Positions 30,464 to 39,151 are shown, counted from the stretch's first letter. The stretch: 64,000 bases of DNA from Methylotenera oryzisoli (GCF_004661485.1 NZ_PQVH01000008.1:372001-436000), one strand, 5' to 3'. The notes: generated by a model from the letters alone, not told the origin. Made by a program: numbers and translations.

Positions 30464-31462
30464 TTATACATATTGATCATCACCACCTTTACCCGCCAAC
30501 TGAATTTGCCCCTCATCGGCGAGCCTACGCACAATTTGCAGTATTTGTTTTTGCTGCGCCTCTACCTCTGAAAGTTTGACAGGTCCTTTTGATTCCAAAT
30601 CTTCACGCATCATTTCAGCAGCACGAGATGACATGTTTTTAAATATTTTCTCTCGCATTTCTTCGGTAGTCCCTTTAAGCGCAATAATGAGCGTCTCGGA
30701 CTGCACCTCTCTCAACATAACCTGAATACCCTTATCGTCTATATCCATGATGTTATCAAACACGAACATCTCATCCATAATGCGCTGAGCCATCTCATCA
30801 TCATAATTCTTAAGGCCTTCCAGCACGACAGCCTCAGTTTCGCCATTCATGAAGTTCATGATATTGGCGGCAACCTTCACGCCACCCATGGTTTGTTTCT
30901 TAATATTCTCGTTGCCTGTTAGCAACTTTGTCATCACGTCGTTCAGTTCGCGTAGTGCAACTGGCTTCACACCATCGAGCGTTGCAATGCGAAGCATCAC
31001 ATCTTGACGTAATCGATCAGTAAAATGACCAAAAATCTCAGCCACTTGGTCTGGCTCTAAATGCACTAATATTGTGGCAATAATCTGTGGATGTTCATTC
31101 TTGATAAACTCTGCCACAGTATGTGCGTCCATCCATTTCAAACTCTCAATACCACTAGCATCTCGCGTCTGCAGAATACGGTTCAGTAAACTAGAGGCTT
31201 TGTCGTCACCGAGCGCCTTCGTTAATACAGAACGAATATACTCATCAGAATCCAAGCCTAAGTTACTACTCATCTCAGCCTCGGCAAGAAACTCACTCAC
31301 CACAGTTTCCACTTGCTCACGACCTACAGACTTTAAGGTTGCCATGGCGGCACCTAACTTTTGCACTTCTTTAGGACTAAGAAACTTCATTACTTCTGCC
31401 GCTTCATCCTCTCCTAAAGCCAGCATTAGCACCGCACTTCTCATTACACCTGCATCACTCAT
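30464..31462 (-). CDS. fliG: Flagellar motor switch protein FliG
   Basis: FliG links the MS ring to the C ring and transmits torque from the stator. The 332-residue length is standard. The N-terminal domain contains SAVLMLALGEDEAAEVMKFLSPKEVQKLGAAMA, and the middle has the EHPQIIATILVHLEPDQVAEI motif. The C-terminal domain carries the charged torque helix (DDKGIQVMLREVQSETLIIALKG) and ends in the ARMC-type helices. It overlaps nothing but is only 6 bases from fliF. Confidence 0.97.
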   Translation of the reverse strand: MSDAGVMRSAVLMLALGEDEAAEVMKFLSPKEVQKLGAAMATLKSVGREQVETVVSEFLAEAEMSSNLGLDSDEYIRSVLTKALGDDKASSLLNRILQTRDASGIESLKWMDAHTVAEFIKNEHPQIIATILVHLEPDQVAEIFGHFTDRLRQDVMLRIATLDGVKPVALRELNDVMTKLLTGNENIKKQTMGGVKVAANIMNFMNGETEAVVLEGLKNYDDEMAQRIMDEMFVFDNIMDIDDKGIQVMLREVQSETLIIALKGTTEEMREKIFKNMSSRAAEMMREDLESKGPVKLSEVEAQQKQILQIVRRLADEGQIQLAGKGGDDQYV

Positions 31463-31468
31463 CGTTTA

Positions 31469-33112
31469 TTACTCGTTTCCATTGGTCCAGTTAGCCACTA
31501 CACTCGCTACCATTCTAGGGTTATCTTTTGCGATCTGCTTTGCAGTTTCTATTTTTTGAGTATAGGCCGGTTTTTCAGCCGCATTACTACCATCCGCACT
31601 AATATTTACTACCGCATCAGGCGCCTCGCCCTGATTGGCAGCAGTTTTAGGCGGTGTGGTTAATTTACTTAATAACGGTTTTAAAACTTTGCGGTAAATA
31701 ACAAATAGTGCGATTACACCAACCAAAAAGCGCAGCACATCTTTCACATTCTCAATCACACGTGGGTTCTCCCAAAGCGGAATTGCAGGCAATACTTCCT
31801 GTGGCTCACCTGCAAATGGCGTATTTACAATGGCAAGTGAATCTCCGCGCTCTTTATTAAAGCCCATCGCCTGCATTGCAAGGTCATTAATCTGCGTTTT
31901 TTCTGCCGCAGTTAAAGCCCTGTAGCTCACCTTACCCGTTTTCTTATCCACCACAGGCATGTTATTAACAACCACAGCAACGTTCAAGCGCTTAACGCCA
32001 CCCATCGGCTGCTGTCTATAACTCACTGTTTTGTCCACTTCGTAGTTAGTAGTAAGGTTTTTCTCAGTGTTAGTTGGCGGTGCGTTATTGACCGGCTGAC
32101 CGTTAGCATCAGCATTAGTAGCTTCTGTTGTAATTGGTGCGGTAGCGGCTGGTGGCGGCTGATTAGAAAGCGCGCCAGGAACTCCTGCAGCCTCGCCATT
32201 AGCAGATTTAGTTTCATTACTTTGCATACTGCGGACAGCCGCAGCATCCGGCTGCTGATTTGGCTTATAAGTCTCAGCCGCTTGCTCTTGAACAGAAAAA
32301 TCAATTTCAGCACTCGCTTCCGCACGCACATTCTTAGCACCAACAATTGGGCTAATAATTGACTCAACTCGCTTCACGATGCTTTGCTGAATCTCTTCAA
32401 CATATTTTAGCTGCTCTGGGTCTAAGTTCTTTGCACCCATTTTTTTAGTTGTATCTGAAAGTAAGTTACCATTTTGATCAACCACGGTAACGTTTGTTGT
32501 AGGTAAATTAGGGACACTGCTAGCAACCAAATGCACGACAGCACTCACTTGCTGCGCGTCTAACGTTCTACCAGGACGCAGATTTAGCAATACAGAAGCA
32601 GTAGGTTTTTGCTGATCGCGAACAAACACGGATGGCTTAGGTATTGCCAGATGAATCCTTGCGACATCTACTGCCGCGATAGATTGAATGCTGCGCTCAA
32701 GCTCTCCTTCCAGACCGCGCTGAAAATTCACCTGTTCAACGAACTGTGACACACCGAATTTTTGATTCTCCAACAACTCAAAACCGATATTGCCACCTTT
32801 AGGCAAGCCGTCTGCAGCCAACTTCAACCGCACTTGATGCACTTGCGCCGCAGGCACCATAATTGCCGTACCACTATCAGAAAATTTATAAGGCACATTC
32901 AATTTTTCTAGCGCAGCAACAATAGCCCCGCCGTCTTTATCAGAGTAATTGGAGAACAACACCCGATAATCTGGCTGCTGACTCCACAACCAAAACACGA
33001 CCATCACAGCAACGACTGCAGCAATCCCTGCCACTAAGAGCAATTTACCCCCCATCTGGGCGAACACACCAGTATTACCTTCACTCGCCAGGGCGGCGTC
33101 AGCTGCTGCCAT
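31469..33112 (-). CDS. fliF: Flagellar MS-ring protein FliF
   Basis: FliF forms the inner-membrane MS ring, the base of the flagellum. The 547-residue protein has a first transmembrane helix at about residues 22-44 (GKLLLVAGIAAVVAVMVVFWLW). The ring-building YscJ/FliF domain follows (VLFSNYSDKDGGAIVAALEKLNVPYKF and FQRGLEGELERSIQSI). A proline/alanine/asparagine-rich periplasmic region precedes a second helix near residue 465 (VLRFLVGVIALFVIYRKVLKPLL) and a FliG-binding tail. It is divergent from fliE, as in enteric bacteria. Confidence 0.96.
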   Translation of the reverse strand: MAAADAALASEGNTGVFAQMGGKLLLVAGIAAVVAVMVVFWLWSQQPDYRVLFSNYSDKDGGAIVAALEKLNVPYKFSDSGTAIMVPAAQVHQVRLKLAADGLPKGGNIGFELLENQKFGVSQFVEQVNFQRGLEGELERSIQSIAAVDVARIHLAIPKPSVFVRDQQKPTASVLLNLRPGRTLDAQQVSAVVHLVASSVPNLPTTNVTVVDQNGNLLSDTTKKMGAKNLDPEQLKYVEEIQQSIVKRVESIISPIVGAKNVRAEASAEIDFSVQEQAAETYKPNQQPDAAAVRSMQSNETKSANGEAAGVPGALSNQPPPAATAPITTEATNADANGQPVNNAPPTNTEKNLTTNYEVDKTVSYRQQPMGGVKRLNVAVVVNNMPVVDKKTGKVSYRALTAAEKTQINDLAMQAMGFNKERGDSLAIVNTPFAGEPQEVLPAIPLWENPRVIENVKDVLRFLVGVIALFVIYRKVLKPLLSKLTTPPKTAANQGEAPDAVVNISADGSNAAEKPAYTQKIETAKQIAKDNPRMVASVVANWTNGNE

Positions 33113-33316
33113 TTAATTTCTCCATTAGACTTCTAAACACATTATTACAAATCAATACGGTTTAACCACTAGTTAACCCATATTATGCCAATTCCATATT
33201 ACATCTAACCCACGAATAGAGTGATTTTACTCTTCTTATTTACCAACTTGGTATTTCAATTAAATGTTACATTAGCAATGAGAAATTTTAGGTTAGATAT
33301 TAACAGGAGGTCAATC

Positions 33317-33673
33317 ATGAAGGCAGGTGGTATTGATTCAAGCAGAATAGAGTCTATGCTTGCGCAAATGAGGGCTGCAGCACAACGTCCGCAAACAGAA
33401 GGTATCGCAAATTTAGCCGCCCCCATCGGGGCTGACAAAAGTACTGGAAAGCTAGATTTCGCAGACGCATTGAAAGCATCGTTAAATCAAGTGAACGAAG
33501 TACAGAAAAGCGCTGAAACATTAGGCAAGAACTTTGCCCTAGGGGATGATAGCGTCAGTTTGTCTGACGTAATGATTGCCGGTCAGAAGGCAAATATCTC
33601 ATTTCAGGCGACAATCCAGGTGCGCAATAAGCTAGTTTCCGCTTATCAGGACATCATGAGCATGCAGATTTAA
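33317..33673 (+). CDS. fliE: Flagellar hook-basal body protein FliE
   Basis: FliE connects the MS ring to the proximal rod. I start it at the ATG at 33317, which has a perfect AGGAGG (33305-33310) six bases upstream, giving 118 residues. A longer in-frame reading from 33221 would add a hydrophobic stretch foreign to FliE. The conserved C-terminal region is DFADALKASLNQVNEVQKSAETLGKNFALGDDSVSLSDVMIAGQKANISFQATIQVRNKLVSAYQDIMSMQI. Its stop codon and that of the convergent FlhB-C-like gene share the four bases TTAA. Confidence 0.94.
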   Translation: MKAGGIDSSRIESMLAQMRAAAQRPQTEGIANLAAPIGADKSTGKLDFADALKASLNQVNEVQKSAETLGKNFALGDDSVSLSDVMIAGQKANISFQATIQVRNKLVSAYQDIMSMQI

Positions 33674-34029
33674 CCTTTAAGCAACTCATCATTGGCAACA
33701 CCAGCCTTACCCTCCTCTAAACGATAGAGCCAGGACAGAATCTCCGCAATTGCCTGATAAAGTGCAGGAGGTATATGATCATCCAAGTCCACCTGCATAA
33801 GTAGCGCGACCAAATCTTTAGATTCGTGCACAAAAACATCATGCTGCTTTGCCCTGGCAATAATTTGCTCAGCAATTAGCCCACGACCTTTAGCGACCAC
33901 ACGCGGTGCGTAATCGCCAGTAGCATAGGTTAGTGCGATGGCCTGCTGATTTGGGTTGTGTGGCGCTTGCCGATTTGGCGCTAACCCAAGCGTTGGGTTC
34001 AATCGTTTGTTTTCGTCAGCTTTATTCAT
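33670..34029 (-). CDS. FlhB C-terminal-domain-like protein (FlhX/YlqH type)
   Basis: This 119-residue protein corresponds to the cytoplasmic domain of the export switch FlhB, without the membrane part. It aligns with FlhB in NPNQQAIALTYATGDYAPRVVAKGRGLIAEQIIARAK, the HES...LVALLMQVDLDDHIPPALY segment and IAEILSWLYRLE. The NPTH autocleavage site of FlhB is replaced by NPNQ (residues 25-28), so self-cleavage is not expected. Stand-alone relatives (COG2257) occur in several bacteria and can partly substitute for the cleaved FlhB fragment. It overlaps the second FliK-like gene by 8 bases, suggesting paired function in export switching. Confidence 0.88.
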   Translation of the reverse strand: MNKADENKRLNPTLGLAPNRQAPHNPNQQAIALTYATGDYAPRVVAKGRGLIAEQIIARAKQHDVFVHESKDLVALLMQVDLDDHIPPALYQAIAEILSWLYRLEEGKAGVANDELLKG

Positions 34030-34990
34030 ATGCTGAAATAATCAAACCGTCTAACTTCAAGCCAGTATTGTTAATCGCCTGAGTTAAAGCTCGGCTTTTA
34101 CTCCTAAGCTCGTCCATGGTTGAATCTTGCTCAGCCCTTAGATTAATGGAAACATATCCATTGATAATCGTTAATTTGGCAGCAACTACACCCAAATTTG
34201 GAAAATCCAACTTCAACTCGCTGACCACGGGCCTTGCATCACCCTCATGCTGAGTATCGGCCTGCTCACCCCCCTCCTCACCACGTGGCTCAGTATAAAC
34301 ATCCCAATCCATCATTTGCCCCGGCCACACCTCTCCATGCCAATTGATGCGATTTTGTTCTAAAACTGCCAATTGTTGTGACGTTAACGCAGCTATCTGC
34401 GTTAGGTTTTGATGTTGATTTTGAGGTTCTTGCATGATGGCAGCGACAGAACGACCGCCTTGCAGCATTTCACTTAAGTGAGACTCATAAAACAAACCGC
34501 TATTGCTAATGGCTTGCCTTAAACCTTGAGCAACCATTTGCGGGTCTTTAGGAGCATGCGTGACAATTGCGGTGGCTTCAAACTTATTGGACACGCCATT
34601 TTTCTCGGCTTCTTGCAAGTACTGACCGATCAAACGCGCAGCTTGGCTTAGCTCTGGCGCACCATCCTCGGGCACGCTGGCTTGAGGCATAAAAAAGAAA
34701 GTTGGAGCCGGCCCATCTTTAATATAACGCAGGTTAATAGATTGACCCGCCTGTGCCGTATTACCTAACTCCATTTTCAACACTGCATTATCTATTTTAA
34801 CTAGATAAGCCTTGTCGTCGACTTTGGAAACGACCTGTGCAGCATACTCTCGACCAATAACAAACTGCGTTGCTCTGGCGCTTAACTCTTGTAACGTAGC
34901 CCCGATATTATCAACTGCTAACACTGGTATGACTCTACCAACTGGTGCCAGACCAGGACTAATACTTAGATTGTCTGGTAGCTTAAGCAT
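34022..34990 (-). CDS. Second FliK-like protein with Flg_hook C-terminus
   Basis: This 322-residue protein is most similar to hook-length control proteins over its last 90 residues (VVSELKLDFPNLGVVAAKLTIINGYVSINLRAEQDSTMDELRSKSRALTQAINNTGLKLDGLIISAYE), the Flg_hook domain. The first half is a conserved-looking beta-rich region (about residues 35-110, AYLVKIDNAVLKMELGNTAQAGQSINLRYI) unlike the low-complexity ruler of the canonical FliK at 26437. The linker has the acidic patch RGEEGGEQADTQHEGD. It overlaps the FlhB-C-like gene by 8 bases. Its exact role (ruler, switch or paralogous regulator) is not clear. Confidence 0.8.
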   Translation of the reverse strand: MLKLPDNLSISPGLAPVGRVIPVLAVDNIGATLQELSARATQFVIGREYAAQVVSKVDDKAYLVKIDNAVLKMELGNTAQAGQSINLRYIKDGPAPTFFFMPQASVPEDGAPELSQAARLIGQYLQEAEKNGVSNKFEATAIVTHAPKDPQMVAQGLRQAISNSGLFYESHLSEMLQGGRSVAAIMQEPQNQHQNLTQIAALTSQQLAVLEQNRINWHGEVWPGQMMDWDVYTEPRGEEGGEQADTQHEGDARPVVSELKLDFPNLGVVAAKLTIINGYVSINLRAEQDSTMDELRSKSRALTQAINNTGLKLDGLIISAYE

Positions 34991-35001
34991 AATAATAACG
35001 G

Positions 35002-35325
35002 TTACTGACTATATGCTTGCGTCAGTCTTCTTTCTGTCTGATTAGTACTCATTAAGGCATTCAATTTTGCCATCCAAGGAGAGATCAAATTACGAATCTC
35101 ACGATCATCTGCCAAAATACTTTTAATGCTCGCCACCTTGCGTTTCAATGCGTCTTTTGGCAAAGGTTGCGCGTCTTCGATGGTTTTCAATGTTGCAATA
35201 TGTTGCGCACAAAAAGCCTCTAGTTCCGTTAACGTGTCCCAATCTTCCATTTTTGCAGCATGCAACATCTGCTGCATAATGTTAGCAACCGTCTCATAAA
35301 GCTGAATAGTATTTTGATATTCCAT
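35002..35325 (-). CDS. fliT: FliT family flagellar chaperone
   Basis: FliT is the export chaperone of the filament cap protein FliD and, in enteric bacteria, also restrains the FlhDC regulator. The 107-residue all-helical protein has the family pattern LYETVANIMQQMLHAAKMEDWDTLTELEAFCAQHIATLK, followed by KRKVASIKSILADDREIRNLISPWMAKL. It lies 15 bases after fliS in the fliD-fliS-fliT order, which supports the call for this weakly conserved family. Confidence 0.85.
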   Translation of the reverse strand: MEYQNTIQLYETVANIMQQMLHAAKMEDWDTLTELEAFCAQHIATLKTIEDAQPLPKDALKRKVASIKSILADDREIRNLISPWMAKLNALMSTNQTERRLTQAYSQ

Positions 35326-35340
35326 TACTTTAATCCCTCA

Positions 35341-35820
35341 CTAAACTTTAGCTTGATGCGCATATCCTTGCGCAACACCTAACCCTTGCTGGTTATTTTT
35401 CGCTTGATTCAACACTTGAGCCGTTGCTTTATTATTATCAATCGCCTCCCATGCACCTTTTAAATCCAGCAACAATTTAATCACTTCCTGCACTTGCGCT
35501 GGTTCATTACGTACATTGGCAGAAGCCAATTTACTACTCATATAGGCATAAAGCGCGTCCAAGCTTTCAGCAATTTCACCACCCGCTTTTCTATCTAAGC
35601 TCAGTCGCAAACCGCTTTCAATAATCATAATAGCCTTAGACAGCATGGCACCTTTTTGCTCAATATCTTTACGCTGCATACAGGCAATCGCACTATGGCA
35701 TGCAGAAATAGCGCCATCGTAGAGCATCACAATTAACTTAACAGGACTCGCCGCTAGCACGCCAGTTTCCACACCAACTTTAGCGTATCCGTTAACACCT
35801 TTTTGGTTTAGTCCAAACAT
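35341..35820 (-). CDS. fliS: Flagellin export chaperone FliS
   Basis: FliS binds the flagellin C-terminus and prevents premature polymerisation. The 159-residue helical protein includes the FliS signature YAKVGVETGVLAASPVKLIVMLYDGAISACHSAIACMQRKDIEQKGAMLSKAIMIIESGLRLSLD and LDALYAYMSSKLASANVRNEPAQVQEVIKLLLDLKGAWEAI. It is about 25 residues longer than the shortest FliS proteins because of a glutamine/asparagine-rich tail. It lies between fliD and fliT. Confidence 0.94.
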   Translation of the reverse strand: MFGLNQKGVNGYAKVGVETGVLAASPVKLIVMLYDGAISACHSAIACMQRKDIEQKGAMLSKAIMIIESGLRLSLDRKAGGEIAESLDALYAYMSSKLASANVRNEPAQVQEVIKLLLDLKGAWEAIDNNKATAQVLNQAKNNQQGLGVAQGYAHQAKV

Positions 35821-35841
35821 AACGACAACCTCTTCTGTTGA

Positions 35842-37527
35842 TTATTTTGCATTAAGTGCTGCTATTTGCTGTGTAAGGAAAGTGCTGGTAGACGACATAC
35901 TTGTGAGTAAAACATCCAACCTAGCGTACTGTGCTCTATAACGATCTTCGATTGCCGTCAAACGGGAAGTGATGCGCTCAGTTTGCGTGTCTAAACGTTT
36001 TATCGAACTATTGATACCGTCAGTTCTCGCTGCCAAGATACCATCATCACTGAGCAAACTATCTAATAGCGTACTTAACTTAGCAGCATAACCTTGACTA
36101 AAACTAACAGTGCCACGCGCACCTAATGCGCCACCCGCCACATTGATGGTTAAGCCTTCACTGTCATCACCCAGTGCACCTCGCAACGTTGTGCTACTGC
36201 CGGTCGCCGTTGCCCCATTAATAGTTCCTTGCGCATTCAGCAGCGTTGATCCAAGCTGCGTTACCGAAATGGCATAAGTGCCCTCTTTCGTTTTAGACGT
36301 GCTACTCACAAAACTCACTTGAGGGTCTGTTGCTCTAGCAGTAGCAGCAAACAGGCTTGCTATATCGTTAAAGTTGCTGCTTACAGCACTAGCAAATTTA
36401 GTACTATCCAAGCTTAATTTACCGTCACGTTGAAAGGTCACACCGATCTGTGTAAGTGAGTTTATCGAACTGCCATTAGCAATTGCAGTATTCATCACGG
36501 CACGTATCTGATTAATCACAGAACGCGCGGTAGAGTCACCCAATAAAGCACCATTCGCCTGACCAGTTTCATCAAACTTTGTCAGGTTGCGTAAAGTGGT
36601 GTCTAATTTATTGAAAGCATCTACAAAAGAGGTAACTGATGTTTTAATTGCATCTTGATTGCTTGCAACAGATAAATTTAATGCGCTACCAGAGGTCAAT
36701 CCAACTAAATTAAGGGTCACCCCCTCAATTGCGTCAGTGATTGAGTTGCTAGACTTCACAATATCAATGCCATCGATTTTTAAAATAGAGTTTTTAGCAT
36801 CTTGCAGTACGGACAAGTTTTTACCATTGCCAGCGGTCGCCTGCGGGTCATATGCTAATTTGGACAAGCCTGATGCATCTAGATTATTTCCATCACCATC
36901 AGCCACTGCAATTTTAAGGCTATTAACTTCGCCGGTATCTTTTGAAGTAATCACCAGACGATTAGTAGTGCCGTCATTAACAATAGTGGCTGTCACACTT
37001 GCGCCAGCTGCATTAATTGCATCACGCACGCCAGCCAATGTATTGTTAGAACTATCAATAGTGATATTAAGATCAGTTTTAGCCGCGTTCGGTGTAAAAG
37101 AGCTCGCCGTAAATGGATCAGCTACTTCAGGTGTAAACGTACCGAACGAAATGGTCAGACTGCCGGTGCCAACTACATCTGAAACACTGGAAAAACCGCC
37201 CACACTTAACTTTTGAGATTTAGCTAGCTGACTGACACTAATGTCATAACTACCCACTGTAGCGCTGCCATTTGATGTTGCTGTCAATACGCTAGTGTTG
37301 CTCGATGTAACGCTCTGCGCATTAAACTTAGATAAGCTTGAAAGTGCATTTACGGAGGTTTGGAATGTGGACAATGCACTTTTGAGGGTGCCGTATGCTG
37401 AAATTTGTGATTGATATGCCGTTTTTTGTGTTGCTACTTTAGTTAAAGGAGCTTTCTCAACATTCATCAAGCTAGTAACGATGCCATTAACATCAAGGAC
37501 AGAACCTATTCCTGAAGTTGTAGCCAT
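35842..37527 (-). CDS. fliD: Flagellar filament cap protein FliD (HAP2)
   Basis: FliD forms the cap that guides flagellin polymerisation at the filament tip. The 561-residue protein starts with the FliD_N domain (SGIGSVLDVNGIVTSLMNVEKAPLTKVATQKTAYQSQISAYGTLKSALSTFQ) and ends with the FliD_C coiled coil (RLDTQTERITSRLTAIEDRYRAQYARLDVLLTSMSSTSTFLTQQIAAL). The middle is serine- and threonine-rich. The start is well supported by GAGGAGAATTA just upstream. It is followed by fliS and fliT. Confidence 0.95.
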   Translation of the reverse strand: MATTSGIGSVLDVNGIVTSLMNVEKAPLTKVATQKTAYQSQISAYGTLKSALSTFQTSVNALSSLSKFNAQSVTSSNTSVLTATSNGSATVGSYDISVSQLAKSQKLSVGGFSSVSDVVGTGSLTISFGTFTPEVADPFTASSFTPNAAKTDLNITIDSSNNTLAGVRDAINAAGASVTATIVNDGTTNRLVITSKDTGEVNSLKIAVADGDGNNLDASGLSKLAYDPQATAGNGKNLSVLQDAKNSILKIDGIDIVKSSNSITDAIEGVTLNLVGLTSGSALNLSVASNQDAIKTSVTSFVDAFNKLDTTLRNLTKFDETGQANGALLGDSTARSVINQIRAVMNTAIANGSSINSLTQIGVTFQRDGKLSLDSTKFASAVSSNFNDIASLFAATARATDPQVSFVSSTSKTKEGTYAISVTQLGSTLLNAQGTINGATATGSSTTLRGALGDDSEGLTINVAGGALGARGTVSFSQGYAAKLSTLLDSLLSDDGILAARTDGINSSIKRLDTQTERITSRLTAIEDRYRAQYARLDVLLTSMSSTSTFLTQQIAALNAK

Positions 37528-37674
37528 ATTAATTCTCCTCGTTAAAATTACTCGTTAAATGTTTGTCACATTTCGCACTCTAAACAACACAAATACATTT
37601 AATTTAACAAGCATAGTTTATAAACAACAATTCATTTACCTAATAAAGCATCAAAATAAGCTTCTTATTACAAA

Positions 37675-38049
37675 TTAGGCTTGCTCTCTCACTACTAGAC
37701 CTTGCAATCTACCTAAAGTTTTGGAAAATGCTAACACTTCCTCATTTGGTATTTGCCTTAATACTTTATCGGTTGCAGTATCAACAACTTGAACAATCAC
37801 ACGATCTGACTCTTCATCCATTTTAAACTGAACCGTTTGCAATGCTGGCGCAACAAGCTCATTCAGCTTATTGACGGCATTTGATAATGCTGTTTTATCA
37901 ACTTCCGCTGATTGTTTGATTTCCGGTTTGACACTTCCGGCTGCCTTAGCACCTGTCACCCCTGAAATGGCATTTTGGCCCCCGGCAATATTTTGCGCGG
38001 CGGCCTGATTTTTTACTGCACCATATCCATCTATTGGTGTACTAAACAT
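37675..38049 (-). CDS. flaG: FlaG family protein
   Basis: FlaG proteins affect filament length and are commonly encoded beside fliD and flagellin. The 124-residue protein has a variable, alanine/glutamine-rich N-terminal half. The FlaG domain follows at about residues 55-120: LNELVAPALQTVQFKMDEESDRVIVQVVDTATDKVLRQIPNEEVLAFSKTLGRLQGLVV. Its ribosome binding site AGGAGG lies just after the fliC terminator hairpin, so it may be made by read-through from fliC. A 147-base gap separates it from fliD. Confidence 0.9.
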   Translation of the reverse strand: MFSTPIDGYGAVKNQAAAQNIAGGQNAISGVTGAKAAGSVKPEIKQSAEVDKTALSNAVNKLNELVAPALQTVQFKMDEESDRVIVQVVDTATDKVLRQIPNEEVLAFSKTLGRLQGLVVREQA

Positions 38050-38068
38050 GATTTATCCTCCTAAAAAT

Positions 38069-38093
38069 CCCACAGGATGATCAGTCCTGTGGG
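38069..38093 (-). terminator. Terminator hairpin after fliC
   Basis: CCCACAGGA (38069-38077) and TCCTGTGGG (38085-38093) form a perfect 9-bp stem with a 7-base loop, 27 bases downstream of the flagellin stop. On the minus strand it continues into ATTTTTAGGAGG. The short T-run suggests partial termination and some read-through into flaG, whose Shine-Dalgarno sequence is immediately adjacent. Confidence 0.75.
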
Positions 38094-38120
38094 TGATAAG
38101 GGCTTTTACGCTACTAAAAC

Positions 38121-38918
38121 TTAACCTCTTAACAGTGACAACACGTTGTTAGGTAGTGAGTTTGCTTGTGCTAACATCGCTGTACCTGCTTGTTGCAAGA
38201 TTTGACCACGTGTTAGGTTAGCTGTTTCTGCAGCGAAGTCAGCATCCATGATGCGTGATTTAGCTGATGATTGGTTTTCTACTGAAATTTGTAGGTTACT
38301 TACTACAGACTCAAAACGGTTTTGAATCGCACCTAGTGTTGCACGGCTAGTATTCGCAGCAGTTAGTGCAGCATCAATCGCGGTAATCGCAGTAGATGCA
38401 GATGCTACTGATGAAACGTTACCTGTGATAGTAGCAGCAGATACAGATGCAGTAGTGATGGTATCACCAGCGTCAGCACCCACTTGGAAAGTTTGCGCAG
38501 CACCGAATACTGAAGTACCGTTGAATTTTGTTGCTGTTGAAAGACGTGAAACCTCAGCTGATAATTGTGTAAACTCAGCATCTAAGTTTGCACGGTCTGT
38601 ACTTGTGTTAGTACCGTTGATTGATTGAACAGCTAATTCACGCATACGTTGCAATGCATCAGTTTGTTTTGACAAACCACCCTCAGCAACTTGTGCAAAA
38701 GAGATTGCGTCATTCGCATTACGAATCGCTACTTGTTGACCACGTACTTGTGAGTCCATACGTGTAGCAATTGCCAAACCAGCCGCATCATCTTTAGAGC
38801 TGTTGATGCGTAAGCCTGATGACAAACGTTGTAGTGATGTATTTAATGAGCTTTGTGAAGCTGATAAGTTACGTTGTGTGTTTAATGACGCAAGGTTTGT
38901 ATTGATAACTGAAGCCAT
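38121..38918 (-). CDS. fliC: Flagellin (filament subunit)
   Basis: This is the filament protein. The 265-residue chain has the canonical N-terminal D0/D1 region (MASVINTNLASLNTQRNL, LQRLSSGLRINSSKDDAAGLAIA) and C-terminal region (SRIMDADFAAETANLTRGQILQQAGTAMLAQANSLPNNVLSLLRG). It is very short: the exposed middle is reduced to about residues 140-185, of which 153-179 is dominated by serine, threonine and alanine. That stretch is a plausible site for O-glycosylation by the neighbouring transferases. Two sigma-28 promoters lie upstream and AGGAGA precedes the ATG. Only one flagellin gene is visible. Confidence 0.97.
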   Translation of the reverse strand: MASVINTNLASLNTQRNLSASQSSLNTSLQRLSSGLRINSSKDDAAGLAIATRMDSQVRGQQVAIRNANDAISFAQVAEGGLSKQTDALQRMRELAVQSINGTNTSTDRANLDAEFTQLSAEVSRLSTATKFNGTSVFGAAQTFQVGADAGDTITTASVSAATITGNVSSVASASTAITAIDAALTAANTSRATLGAIQNRFESVVSNLQISVENQSSAKSRIMDADFAAETANLTRGQILQQAGTAMLAQANSLPNNVLSLLRG

Positions 38919-39009
38919 GATAATTCTCCTAATATTTAGTTAATTACAACTACATCTTATTGCCTTTAGCTTTGCAGATTCAGTTCAATTTGCGCTGCTG
39001 TTATTTCTT

Positions 39010-39036
39010 TTATCGGACAGTTTTTTAGAAAGTTTA
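39010..39036 (-). promoter_or_regulatory. Proximal sigma-28 promoter of fliC
   Basis: The minus strand reads TAAACTTT, 11 bases, TCCGATAA, one mismatch in each element of the FliA consensus. The -10 lies about 92 bases before the flagellin start codon. Confidence 0.85.
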
Positions 39037-39124
39037 GGGTCAGATTTAAATATTTTTTAAATTCTGAATTTCCTTATTTACACTTTCCTCATCACCTGTT
39101 GATTAAGCAATCCTGATGTTTAGG

Positions 39125-39151
39125 ATATCGGTTCAATTAAAAAAATCTTTA
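39125..39151 (-). promoter_or_regulatory. Distal sigma-28-like promoter of fliC
   Basis: The minus strand reads TAAAGATT, 11 bases, ACCGATAT, with correct spacing and one to two mismatches per element. It is 115 bases upstream of the proximal site in the same orientation and would give a longer leader. Confidence 0.55.

Noticed and set aside
33218-33233. AGAGT-N6-ACTCT inverted repeat upstream of fliE
   Set aside because: It is short and AT-rich and is not repeated before other flagellar operons.
36659-37216. 185-codon open frame on the plus strand opposite fliD
   Set aside because: It lies wholly antisense to fliD, and its Ser/Leu/Ala-rich product has no recognisable domain; it is a reading-frame shadow.
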